Made by a program: the position numbers and the translations under genes. The notes under the pieces were generated by a model, which saw only the letters and a program-made list of their open reading frames with translations, ran no database searches and was not told the origin of the DNA. Below, piece after piece: positions 5,397-14,157 of a DNA stretch of 47,103 nt (positions are counted from its first letter, which is position 1; each line of letters begins with the position of its first letter). The stretch is taken from IMG/VR virus record IMGVR_UViG_3300037961_006195, positions 272 through 47,374 of that record, one strand, 5' to 3'. The DNA comes from a virus.

Positions 5397-8300
5397 TTAT
5401 CCTAGTAAGTAACCACTAAAACGTGACCAGTTATTTCCATGATATTGGACTGCAACACTACCATTCTGCGGGTAAACATAATCATTAGCATTTAAATAAA
5501 CTACTATACTATAAGACACATTATGCCATTTACCAGTGGAAAAATCTGCACTAAAGTGAATATCTCCACCATGTATTCTAGCGCCATTTTTATACATGTA
5601 AACTGCCGCATTACTAATAGTTTGAGCATACCAAATTGAGTAGAAATTAATTTGGTATGATCCACTAACTGGAGCAGTAAATCTATAAGTTGATGTACTA
5701 TAATGACTACCAGTGTTATGCATAATACGGTCAAATTGCATTTGACTGTTTGCAGAAACAGATTTTGAAGATGCGTTCCAAGTAACACCAAATGATGGAT
5801 TTTTTGGTTTTGTTACGTGACCATTTCCAGTAATTTTCATGGACGTAACAGGAGTAAATGTAGCATTTGCAGTACTAGCATTTCTATCATTATAAAATAT
5901 AGTTGTGCCATCATAACAATATTCTGTCCCTGCATGACCCATTCCACCTGCGCCATAAGTAGAAAGACTATAAAAATTATTATTAGTACTTCCACCATCT
6001 ATACCACTAATATATCCTCTCATGTTTTGAGCAATGAGAAGATTATTATACGTTGACACCATGCTATTAGAAATAGCACCATATCCACTTTTTATCCAAC
6101 TATTAGCCGACGTTAACTGTAATGGATTTGCATATAGTGCATTTTTAAATTCTCCTATACCATTAGATCTTAATCTAACGTTCCAATTAGTGGCAGTACT
6201 GGAAACAGTTGTCCTATCAAATGCACGGAGTCCACCTAATATGAGAGCATTACCATCATACAGCATCTGAACACCATTTCCATATTGAGGACTTTCAGCA
6301 CCAGCAGCAAAACCAATCTTAGATGTACTCCAAATCAACATTCCATTGGAACTATTTGGATATGTAAAGTCATTAATCGTTGGAGTTTTGGAGTCAATAG
6401 ATGCTTGACTCATTGATCCAGAAGCTACACCTTTTTCTTTCCAACCAGTATAGTTTCCAGAAATATCACCCTCCATCTTAATTCTTGCAGATGTGGTTGG
6501 GTGGTTTATTGTAATACCTCCACTAGTATTAATGCTTAAAGCCTGGTTGGCAAAGAATGCCGATCCAGTACTACCACTAAGTCCAATATTATTACTGCCA
6601 GCTAAATTACCTCCCAAATAAAGATCACCATCTGTTTGCAATCCAGAGTGCCAAGTATTTGACGATGAATTTTTTGCTGCCCAAACATAATTATATGAAG
6701 CTATACTAGTTCCAGTCTGGAACCAAGAAGAAGTAGAAGAACTCTGAAGGTTAACACTTGCAGCCTGTATTGCACTAGTAGTAAATATAGTTCCATCATA
6801 TTTGACTGAGAATTTAGTAGTAGCAGAGGTTCCAGAGTCATATCTGTCTACTTTAAGTGCAACTCTATTACCATCATTAGTTCTTCCATCAACTGTAAGT
6901 GTTGTTGCCTCACCATCATAAGTTCCATTTCCAGGTTCAATAGTTACTCTATCATATTGTGGTCCAACAGTTGTGGTTCCATTTGATGCTACACGGAATC
7001 TAAAATTACCATTTACAAATGCTACAAAATCATCTCCTGCTGCACCAATACGAACAGATGAATTTGCTGTTGTTCCACTTGATTGGAAAGAAATATAAGA
7101 GTCTGTCTGATTAGTTTCAAATAAACCAACAATAGTTGAACCACCAGTTTCTTTACTATGAAATTTGAAGTCTGGTGATACTTCTCCCAATCCAAGTTTA
7201 CCATCAGAAGTTACACGAAGTTTTTCACTACCATTAGATGAAACTAATAATGGAATTGCTTCTTGGTTTGCTCCAGGACTTCCATCAAGATATGCATCTG
7301 CATATACACCAACGCAATCTGCTTTTCCTGTAGCAACAAAGTGTCCACCAAAACTTTTCTCTACATCATTATTCGTAAATGTGGTTGTACCTGTCTCTGC
7401 TCTTCCCCTAACACCTATTACACTATTATAATTGTAATTTGTATTGAATGCCTTTCCATAAACACCTATTCCTTTTTGTCGTGCTTGTGTGCTTGTTGGT
7501 GATGCTCCATAAACACCAACTCCTCTGACGCTAGTCAATCCGTCAATAGTTTCACCACCATAAAAACCAGAGTCGTCTTCAACTTCAGAATATACTCCAT
7601 AATTTAATTCATAACGAGGACCTAACTGTCGCACCCATAATCCATAATGTGGTCCAGTGGCGTCATTAGGGTTATATGAATTTTGACCCAGTTTCATTGC
7701 ATATGAATACTGAGTATTCTGCCCCGTAGTGGTTAACAGTGCAGAACCTTCAGGTGTTATACGAAATCTTTCTGTTGATCCTGTTCTTACTCTGAATACA
7801 TTTGCAAGACTGCTGTGATTATTGCCATAAAGATTGATATTTGCACCACTATTAGATGCAGTACCACCACTAACAGCAAAAGAACTCGTTTCTACTTCTC
7901 TTCTTAGTGTGCCATTAGTTGATATCAATTCACCATTAGATGCTATACGAAGTCTTTCTGTTCCACTAGATGCTGGATTATCAGTGCTAGTGACATTATT
8001 TTTGAATATAAATTCACCACTAGATGATGAAGTTCCAAAATATAAATCATTGGAAGAATATCCAATCTTTCCTCTATTACCTCCTTCTGCTCCTACGTCT
8101 ATAAATGCTGTTGAACCAGCTACAGATAAGGTGGCATCGGGAGTGGTATCATTAATACCAACCAGACCACCAGAGGTTATACGAACTCTCTCGTTAGATC
8201 CAGCAACAAAGCGGAAAGAATCACTATCGGCCCTATTTCCAATAACCCACTTATTGGTTCCTTGCTTAGCAAAATATAGATTGGTATTATAGCCGCTTTC

Positions 8301-8744
8301 GCTTGTATCTAATTGAAGAGCTGAATGTGGAGAAGTGCTACTTTTTATTACTACTCGATAGGCATCAGGTACGCTATTAGTTCCGATACCAACATTACCA
8401 GCAGAAGTTATACGAAGTCTTTCTGTAGATGCAGTTCCATCATGAATTGTAAATGCACCACCAGTTACATTATTGATAGAGAAATTTCTTTGAGAGTTTT
8501 GTAGATTTATAGTAGAACTATTATTTCCGGTAGTTCTTAATTTTAAATTAACAAACCCAGTCGCTGCAATGTCAAGATTTGAACTAGGGTTATTAGTTCC
8601 AATACCAACTCTATTTGTGCTCTCGTCTACAACTAAATCGTTAGTGTTAACAATTAAGTCCCCACCCGTAATCCTCAGAGTAGTCGAAGTATTGACTGAC
8701 TCTGGGATAAATACTGCGTCTACGTGATTACCGATATTTGGCAT
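5397..8744 (-). CDS. Long tail fibre with C1q-like tip (1115 aa)
   Basis: The body carries repeated fibre motifs of the form V/G-GIGTxxP and E-R/K-x-R-I/V-T/A-S-x-G (for example TERLRITSAGNVGIGT near residue 107). Similar units recur about six times before residue ~590. The middle is Gly/Ser/Asn-rich beta-helix-like sequence. The last ~135 residues, from about SFGVTWN, resemble a C1q/TNF-type trimeric head (STYRFTAPVSGSYQINFY, ending SRFSGYLLG), suited to host receptor binding. The length fits a long distal fibre. It follows a 131-residue structural gene at a gap of five bases. Confidence 0.85.
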   Translation of the reverse strand: MPNIGNHVDAVFIPESVNTSTTLRITGGDLIVNTNDLVVDESTNRVGIGTNNPSSNLDIAATGFVNLKLRTTGNNSSTINLQNSQRNFSINNVTGGAFTIHDGTASTERLRITSAGNVGIGTNSVPDAYRVVIKSSTSPHSALQLDTSESGYNTNLYFAKQGTNKWVIGNRADSDSFRFVAGSNERVRITSGGLVGINDTTPDATLSVAGSTAFIDVGAEGGNRGKIGYSSNDLYFGTSSSSGEFIFKNNVTSTDNPASSGTERLRIASNGELISTNGTLRREVETSSFAVSGGTASNSGANINLYGNNHSSLANVFRVRTGSTERFRITPEGSALLTTTGQNTQYSYAMKLGQNSYNPNDATGPHYGLWVRQLGPRYELNYGVYSEVEDDSGFYGGETIDGLTSVRGVGVYGASPTSTQARQKGIGVYGKAFNTNYNYNSVIGVRGRAETGTTTFTNNDVEKSFGGHFVATGKADCVGVYADAYLDGSPGANQEAIPLLVSSNGSEKLRVTSDGKLGLGEVSPDFKFHSKETGGSTIVGLFETNQTDSYISFQSSGTTANSSVRIGAAGDDFVAFVNGNFRFRVASNGTTTVGPQYDRVTIEPGNGTYDGEATTLTVDGRTNDGNRVALKVDRYDSGTSATTKFSVKYDGTIFTTSAIQAASVNLQSSSTSSWFQTGTSIASYNYVWAAKNSSSNTWHSGLQTDGDLYLGGNLAGSNNIGLSGSTGSAFFANQALSINTSGGITINHPTTSARIKMEGDISGNYTGWKEKGVASGSMSQASIDSKTPTINDFTYPNSSNGMLIWSTSKIGFAAGAESPQYGNGVQMLYDGNALILGGLRAFDRTTVSSTATNWNVRLRSNGIGEFKNALYANPLQLTSANSWIKSGYGAISNSMVSTYNNLLIAQNMRGYISGIDGGSTNNNFYSLSTYGAGGMGHAGTEYCYDGTTIFYNDRNASTANATFTPVTSMKITGNGHVTKPKNPSFGVTWNASSKSVSANSQMQFDRIMHNTGSHYSTSTYRFTAPVSGSYQINFYSIWYAQTISNAAVYMYKNGARIHGGDIHFSADFSTGKWHNVSYSIVVYLNANDYVYPQNGSVAVQYHGNNWSRFSGYLLG

Positions 8745-8749
8745 AGTTA

Positions 8750-9145
8750 TTACGAGGTGATTTCAAGAGCGTTAACAATTACATCGAGAGAGGAGGCTGT
8801 GTCCGATGTCACCACAATTTTATCCCCTTCATATGTAGTCTCTCCTGTTGCGAAAACTTCCATGATCTGTTTTTGACCTTGCATGATCTCCAGAGTCGAA
8901 CCTGAAGGTATTGGGATATTTTTGGCTAGATATACATCTTGTGTAGGGGCTGCCGTAGACCCTACGCCACTAGCTCCTCTATCAAGTTGTACGTCTACAT
9001 TAATAGGAGTAGAAGCAGTATTTGATAGAGCTATACCGATTACAATTGCTGTTTTACCATTTGTGCCAGTTCTATCTACTTGATAAGCCGTTGTCGGAGT
9101 GGTGCCAACGTTTGCTTTTGAAAAAGATTTAAATGTATTTGCCAT
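8750..9145 (-). CDS. Probable virion structural protein (131 aa)
   Basis: A beta-rich Thr/Val/Ala sequence beginning MANTFKSFSKANVGTTPTTAYQV, with DVQLDRG and VYLAKNIPIPSGSTLEIM further on. I recall the same pattern in cyanophage virion-region proteins, and it looks like a small jelly-roll or fibre-connector fold. It sits between a short fibre-like protein and the long tail fibre in one operon. Exact role unknown. Confidence 0.65.
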   Translation of the reverse strand: MANTFKSFSKANVGTTPTTAYQVDRTGTNGKTAIVIGIALSNTASTPINVDVQLDRGASGVGSTAAPTQDVYLAKNIPIPSGSTLEIMQGQKQIMEVFATGETTYEGDKIVVTSDTASSLDVIVNALEITS

Positions 9146-9154
9146 GGTGATATA

Positions 9155-9397
9155 TTACCCTAGAGCGATAGATAGAGCAATGATATCGTCGATTGTTGCA
9201 CCGGCTCCAGCAGTGGATCTTACCTCGTTAATTGCCGATACTATACTTGACTTATCGGTAGTTGCTAGAGAACTTAACGCCCCGACATCAACCAATTGTC
9301 CTGTGTTTGTAATTACTTCTCTGGTGGGTGTACCACCATTATCAACGCCCGTGCCTGCAGTCAGACCATGTCTGACATGAAAATGCTTTGTTGCCAT
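9155..9397 (-). CDS. Short fibre-region protein (80 aa)
   Basis: It begins MATKHFHVRHGLTAGTGVDN and contains SLATTDKSSIVSAINEV, a motif I associate with phage fibre and collar proteins that carry short trimeric linkers. It is the first gene behind a GTTTAAAG element (9442-9449), with 44 bases between. This is therefore probably where transcription of the distal fibre genes begins. Confidence 0.65.
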   Translation of the reverse strand: MATKHFHVRHGLTAGTGVDNGGTPTREVITNTGQLVDVGALSSLATTDKSSIVSAINEVRSTAGAGATIDDIIALSIALG

Positions 9398-9441
9398 AGG
9401 TTCACTTTCCCCTGTGCAAATTTGTGATTATCTATTTAAGA

Positions 9442-9449
9442 CTTTAAAC
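9442..9449 (-). promoter_or_regulatory. Candidate phage late promoter GTTTAAAG
   Basis: GTTTAAAG on the minus strand within ATTTTTTGTTTAAAGTC, nearly the same 15 bases as at 25232. It lies between the stop at 9458 and the start at 9397. Confidence 0.6.
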
Positions 9450-9457
9450 AAAAAATC

Positions 9458-11449
9458 CTAGGAGAGAACGGCAGTGCGTACTGTTTTTATCTCGATTTGT
9501 CCTATGGTTGCTGCATATCTCTGGAAGTATATTTCTACATTGCTACCTACAACGTTTGCAGAAAAATCTCCGAGTCTTTGATTCAGAGTAGAGGCCGTTC
9601 CGTAATCCACGACATCTACATCAGTTCCGTTATGAACCACGAGTAGTTCTGTAACTTGATAATTTACTGGTATGCCTGCTCCTCCTAAAGAAATCTGGAC
9701 AAAGATTTTTGCAGAACGATACGTTGATGGGAAAGAGTCGATGGTGGTTCTCTGAGTGTTGCCTAGTGGTTCGTTAGATGTAGATACCTTTTCTTGGGTT
9801 TTACTATCAGTGTTTCCGTCCCATAAAAATTCATAGGCCCCGAAGCTAATCTCGTCTGCGAAAGTAATCTCATTTTCGCCATCACCAGCAACATAGGTCC
9901 TAAAGGCTTCAGTGTCTAATCTATAGGCAGTTGCATGATCGCCGGTGGATCCTACAAAAATATATCCTTGTTCTAACTGTACTTGGTTATCAATATCTGG
10001 ATGATTGATAAATATTCTTCCATCAGCGCTCCCACTTGATTCTTTTAATAGGAGTCCTATGGGCTGCCTTTCTCCCTGAGATACTGTAGGAGGTACAAAG
10101 GTGAGTCCGCCTCCCGCTTTAACATATACTACACTTCCAGACTCATCGCTGTTTACGGGGTTGGAATCAATTGTTAAGCTATTTCCAACTTTTAACTCTC
10201 CGTATACTGTAACTATTCCGAGGCTGTTCGCCGCAATATCTGCACTAGCAAGGCCAATAGCTCTCATTGTAGTACTTGTTGCTGCATCTGCAGGACCTAC
10301 AGTAACTACTTTATTGATAGGGTCAAATCCAACAAAATAAACCGGAGTCCAGGCGTTAATTATATTTCCAGTAGAGTTTTTAACGTCAATAGTTACAGAA
10401 GAACCTACAATCTCTGAGATGTTTGTGTTAGTTCTTTGATAGATCCTTACGTTTCCATTTTGGGTGTTTTGAAATATATCCCATCTACCGTCGCTTATCT
10501 GGGACGTATTTGGAAACTCTGATAGACCTTTTACTTCAAAGTTACCAGATTGAAGTACATTGTAGTCTCTATCTAAGACCAGCTTAGGGGAATATTTGAT
10601 CTTTACATTTCCTGTAGCTAATACATCAGCCGATCCGTTATTAAGACTAAATGTATTAAGGGCCGCGTTAGAAACAGTATAGTTTCCAGAAGTTAAGCCA
10701 CCGGCAGTTGTACCGTCATTGAGGAACGGTTCAACAAAAATTTCCTCCCCGTTGAATAATCCGTGATCGTTGTACGTAAAAGTCGACGAGCTTGTTCCTG
10801 TTACACTGTCTGTTTGAAAATAATAAGCAGTAGCCGAAGCTAACGATACGTTGTCAGAATTTACTTCTACGTTAGAAGAATTAACAATTGTGTTATTACC
10901 CGCATTTATTACAGCAGTTGCAAAATTTGCCCCGTCATTGATGATGAGCTTATTTCCTGCGGAGGTGGACTCTCCTCTAACAACGTTTTTATTGTTTATA
11001 AGGATCTGGTTTCCGTCAGTGTGAACAATATCATCACCATCTGCGCCATTTACAAATTGGTCTAGGTTTCCTTGTACAGAGGCAAATTGGCCTTTAAATA
11101 CTTCTACCCACTCTCCGGCGTTATTATTTAAATATTTATTATAAATATAAATTGCTGCGTCTTCTTCCTCTACGCTTCCAGGGAAGTTTGTTCTTTTAAT
11201 CCATAGTTCACCATGAGAGAGCTCTGGAAACCCATCTATTGCCGCTGAGGGATCTGGAGCTGTAGAAGAATAATAAACTCCACCCACTCTTCTTATATGG
11301 CTATTCTCGTCTTTAATATATAGACCGGGGTCTTCGTCGTTAAAATTTACTGCAAGTTCTCCCCACTGGATATCCGTAGTTAGAGGTCTTTTATTTTTTA
11401 CACGCGATCTTCTGTGTAAAATTACGTCTCTTGGTGAGGTATTTGTCAT
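9458..11449 (-). CDS. Tail-fibre/baseplate-type structural protein (663 aa)
   Basis: The N-terminus (IQWGELAVNFNDEDPGLYIK) matches the common phage fibre motif WGELAVNxxD..LYxK. The central region is Ser/Asn/Thr-rich beta sequence (LINNKNVVRGESTSAGNKL) and the C-terminus ends in a compact beta domain. This predicts a trimeric fibre or baseplate-attached structural protein. It starts one base before the end of the upstream 277-residue gene, so the two are probably co-translated. Confidence 0.7.
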   Translation of the reverse strand: MTNTSPRDVILHRRSRVKNKRPLTTDIQWGELAVNFNDEDPGLYIKDENSHIRRVGGVYYSSTAPDPSAAIDGFPELSHGELWIKRTNFPGSVEEEDAAIYIYNKYLNNNAGEWVEVFKGQFASVQGNLDQFVNGADGDDIVHTDGNQILINNKNVVRGESTSAGNKLIINDGANFATAVINAGNNTIVNSSNVEVNSDNVSLASATAYYFQTDSVTGTSSSTFTYNDHGLFNGEEIFVEPFLNDGTTAGGLTSGNYTVSNAALNTFSLNNGSADVLATGNVKIKYSPKLVLDRDYNVLQSGNFEVKGLSEFPNTSQISDGRWDIFQNTQNGNVRIYQRTNTNISEIVGSSVTIDVKNSTGNIINAWTPVYFVGFDPINKVVTVGPADAATSTTMRAIGLASADIAANSLGIVTVYGELKVGNSLTIDSNPVNSDESGSVVYVKAGGGLTFVPPTVSQGERQPIGLLLKESSGSADGRIFINHPDIDNQVQLEQGYIFVGSTGDHATAYRLDTEAFRTYVAGDGENEITFADEISFGAYEFLWDGNTDSKTQEKVSTSNEPLGNTQRTTIDSFPSTYRSAKIFVQISLGGAGIPVNYQVTELLVVHNGTDVDVVDYGTASTLNQRLGDFSANVVGSNVEIYFQRYAATIGQIEIKTVRTAVLS

Positions 11450-11450
11450 G

Positions 11451-12284
11451 TCAGTATTCTAAAGCGTCTAATAAGAAGTTGCCGTCGGTTCCTTGAGTTA
11501 CTTGGTCAATTGTAGTTGTGATAAAAGATTCCATAAACTGTTTGTTCACGGCATCAAAATCATTGACAGGATCTGCTACATCAGAGATTCTTCTCTCACT
11601 TAATTCTAAACCGATTCCTCCAACATTGACATTCTCTCCGAGTGTAACAGTATTTACAAACTTTGCTTTGCCATCTGCATATATAGAAGCAAGATAGTCA
11701 GTAGAAGTATTTTCCCATCTCTGTACTTCGGTCATTCCATCGTTATTTGACGACCTTACAATAAAACTCGCAGATAAATTAGTTACCTCTGGGATAATTG
11801 TTGCTTCCGCAACAGTTGCAGGAGTTTTTGAAATATAATCACCAGTGATAGATAGAGCAGAAATTAAACTATCTACTTGGGTCCTTGTATATAAGACACT
11901 TTGAGTGTAATAATTTTGAGCAAGATTATTATTTATAGAAGATAATTGACTTGCTAACTCTGTATCAACGTACGTTGTTAACGCGTAGCTACCCAGAGAA
12001 AGATTATTAATTACAGCATCGACTTCAGATTTAGTATATAAAACGTTTCTCTCATAAGTCTTAGAGATATCTGCTTTAGTATCTAGATATTTGTCAACTT
12101 CTCTTTTTGTATAAAAATCTCTTAGATCTGTAGTTCCTGTTGTCCTTGATTCTCCGCTAAATACATTAGGACTAGACGAGACTGATCGGCCAGGTGAAAC
12201 CTGATGCCTCGGAGATTGTAGGATAGTTCCGTTAGTTCCGCAGGATCCGCTAGAATTAGATCCTCCGCCAAATACATTTGCCAT
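11451..12284 (-). CDS. Fibre-like structural protein with YTK-EVD repeats (277 aa)
   Basis: After a Gly/Ser-rich N-terminus (MANVFGGGSNSSGSCG) come three or four copies of a repeat like FYTKREVDKYL, LYTKSEVDAVI and LYTRTQVDSLI (~83-145). These repeats are typical of triple-helical or coiled-coil phage fibre shafts. The C-terminal part ends in LDALEY. GTTTAAAG occurs only six bases before its ATG. Confidence 0.7.
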   Translation of the reverse strand: MANVFGGGSNSSGSCGTNGTILQSPRHQVSPGRSVSSSPNVFSGESRTTGTTDLRDFYTKREVDKYLDTKADISKTYERNVLYTKSEVDAVINNLSLGSYALTTYVDTELASQLSSINNNLAQNYYTQSVLYTRTQVDSLISALSITGDYISKTPATVAEATIIPEVTNLSASFIVRSSNNDGMTEVQRWENTSTDYLASIYADGKAKFVNTVTLGENVNVGGIGLELSERRISDVADPVNDFDAVNKQFMESFITTTIDQVTQGTDGNFLLDALEY

Positions 12285-12290
12285 ACTTTA

Positions 12291-12298
12291 CTTTAAAC
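12291..12298 (-). promoter_or_regulatory. GTTTAAAG match very close to a start codon
   Basis: GTTTAAAG on the minus strand, but only six bases separate it from the ATG at 12284. If it works like the other copies, the mRNA would be leaderless. It may be a chance match. Confidence 0.3.
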
Positions 12299-12314
12299 CT
12301 CAGATTAAAATTGA

Positions 12315-13655
12315 TCAAGTATTTGCAATACCACCCATTAGGGAATGATTAGCACAATAATAGTAAAGAGTAGGCGTGCCTGTAGGTACAGTAATTTGAA
12401 TATAGGCATCGCTGTTTCCAGGAATACCAACTTTAGTTACGCCTTCTGTAAATTCAGATCCTCCTCCATGCGTACCATTAGATGTTGTTGAGAAACGTAG
12501 TGGATGATTTGAATTAGAGCTATCGTTTTGATTAAAGCGATAAGTCTCGCCCTCCACAAGATTCAAAGTTGGCTGTTGTACTCCATCTATAAAGTAACGA
12601 TTGCCAGAACTAACGCTTTGAACCGTTACCGCGTAATTTATAGCACCAAGAGCATTTATCTCATCTTGAGTTAAAACTCTCTGAGTTCTTATCTGAGCTG
12701 CTTCACCTAGAGTCTCAAAGTTATCTTGATCACAAATATAATTTCCTTTTAGTTTGTAGTTAGGGATGGGCTGTTCTACGTAATGTCCTTCTGATCCTAT
12801 TTGAACAAACTGATAATTATCTAGGTTTCTATCACTTTGAGGACCTAAACATTTATTTTGACCAGAGTTGACGCAGTATATTTTTTCCCAATATCTAATA
12901 CCATCTACTATCGGAGAAAACTTTGCAAATTTAACTAAATTCTCATCTGTAACAGGAATGTTTCTAATATTAATCCAAAGACAAAAAGCATCGCTACATT
13001 CTGCTTCTACAAGAGCAAAGTCTCCCACTTTGTAAAAGAAATCTCTTCTTATCTTATAATCATCCCATTCGTCGCTATTTCTTGGCGTAAGGTCTTGATT
13101 CCAAGTAGACTCTGCTTCGCCCCAATCCTCAAGGTATTCTTTGAGATGGTAGAACTGATAAGTAGCAATTAGTTCTTCTATAGAGGGAAGCTTTACAGGC
13201 TCTGGTGACTGTATGCTACAGACCTTAGTCCACTTTGTTCTATCTAATGGACCGGCAGGTGCAGGTATATTTTCGTTAGCTTCGTATAGGGATATCTCGT
13301 ATCCGTCATCTTCTATGTACAGTACGCGGTCGCCAGTATAATAAGCAGTTAAGCCAATATACGTGGCAACGCCCCACTCATCTCTGGTTTCGTCGTAATT
13401 TAAATTATTAGTTGTTTCTCTTAATTGCCAAGGAAACTCTACATCGCCCCAAGATTTGTAGAGTACTCCTCTTTGGAAATCGTATAGCTCATACTCATCA
13501 AATAGCTGACTAATAGTCTTGCCGCATGTATTAGTCTCTCGCGCGCAAGACTCATCAACCAGGTCACCCTCAGCACTTACTGCTTCTACAGCCGCCTTTT
13601 GCTCTTCTGTTAGTTCAGAAAAACAGCCCTTAAAGAATAAATTGGAGGTTGACAT
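12315..13655 (-). CDS. Virion structural protein with C-terminal cupredoxin-like domain (446 aa)
   Basis: Residues ~1-330 are unassigned, acidic and Trp/Tyr-rich (for example WGDVEFPWQLRETTNNL). The last ~105 residues form a cupredoxin-like domain: YFIDGVQQPTLNLVEGETY, SNHPLRFSTTSNGTH, then PTLYYYCANHSLMGG. All four type-1 copper ligand types are present (His in NHPL; Cys, His and Met in CANHSLM). Such domains occur in marine phage structural proteins and may bind copper or serve as a receptor-binding fold. GGAGGG before the ATG is a strong ribosome site. Confidence 0.75.
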   Translation of the reverse strand: MSTSNLFFKGCFSELTEEQKAAVEAVSAEGDLVDESCARETNTCGKTISQLFDEYELYDFQRGVLYKSWGDVEFPWQLRETTNNLNYDETRDEWGVATYIGLTAYYTGDRVLYIEDDGYEISLYEANENIPAPAGPLDRTKWTKVCSIQSPEPVKLPSIEELIATYQFYHLKEYLEDWGEAESTWNQDLTPRNSDEWDDYKIRRDFFYKVGDFALVEAECSDAFCLWINIRNIPVTDENLVKFAKFSPIVDGIRYWEKIYCVNSGQNKCLGPQSDRNLDNYQFVQIGSEGHYVEQPIPNYKLKGNYICDQDNFETLGEAAQIRTQRVLTQDEINALGAINYAVTVQSVSSGNRYFIDGVQQPTLNLVEGETYRFNQNDSSNSNHPLRFSTTSNGTHGGGSEFTEGVTKVGIPGNSDAYIQITVPTGTPTLYYYCANHSLMGGIANT

Positions 13656-13677
13656 ACCTCAACCCTCCTATAATAGA

Positions 13678-14106
13678 TCAGTTATATGTGAATGTGTCCA
13701 TTACAAATGTAAGTTCTAAGGTAGATACATTTGTAGAAGCTCTATCGGCCTGACCAAAATTAATAGAAGTGATCTGAGCATCAGGAATAGTAATAGTTCT
13801 ATTTCCAAGAGGTGAGGGATCTTCACCACACTCAACAGGAGTAACGGTTAGAGTTACAAAAGAACAGTCATAGGTCTTCCAGAAGTCAACAATGTCAGCG
13901 TGCTTCTCTGGGTCAAACGGAGTAGAAACGGTTACTTCAGCAAGAGTACGAGGACCCTTGAGCTGGAAGATACGACCTCTAACGCCATCAGCGTACTGAG
14001 TAGTTCCAGAAGTATCTCTGATTCCAGAGAATGTTGTAAAGTAGTGGCTAAAGGGCGAAGCCTGGATCCAGTACTGAGCTTGAGTAATAGGCTTATAGGT
14101 TAGCAT
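13678..14106 (-). CDS. Tail tube protein, gp19-like (142 aa)
   Basis: The sequence pattern SHYFTTFSGIRDTSGT, then QLKGPRTLAEVTVSTPFD, then IVDFWKTYD fits the T4 gp19-type tail tube family: a beta-sandwich with an F-x-x-SG motif, a PG-like turn and a conserved Trp. Its length (142) matches tube proteins of 140-165 residues. It lies directly downstream of the portal, while the sheath is in the plus-strand block. The call rests on motif pattern and length, not alignment. Confidence 0.6.
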   Translation of the reverse strand: MLTYKPITQAQYWIQASPFSHYFTTFSGIRDTSGTTQYADGVRGRIFQLKGPRTLAEVTVSTPFDPEKHADIVDFWKTYDCSFVTLTVTPVECGEDPSPLGNRTITIPDAQITSINFGQADRASTNVSTLELTFVMDTFTYN

Positions 14107-14141
14107 AGTAAATTATGTTATATGCAATATTTCTAAATTAT

Positions 14142-14149
14142 ATTTAAAC
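14142..14149 (-). promoter_or_regulatory. Variant late-promoter motif GTTTAAAT
   Basis: Minus-strand AGTTTAAATATAATT differs from GTTTAAAG only at the last base. It lies 35 bases before the tail tube start in the short gap after the portal. It could give the tube gene extra expression. Confidence 0.35.
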
Positions 14150-14157
14150 TAGGTGGA

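Noticed and set aside
7834-8292. 152-residue plus-strand open frame
   Set aside because: Antisense shadow of the repeated tail-fibre gene, rich in Pro/Leu/Ser as expected from its complement, without a ribosome site.
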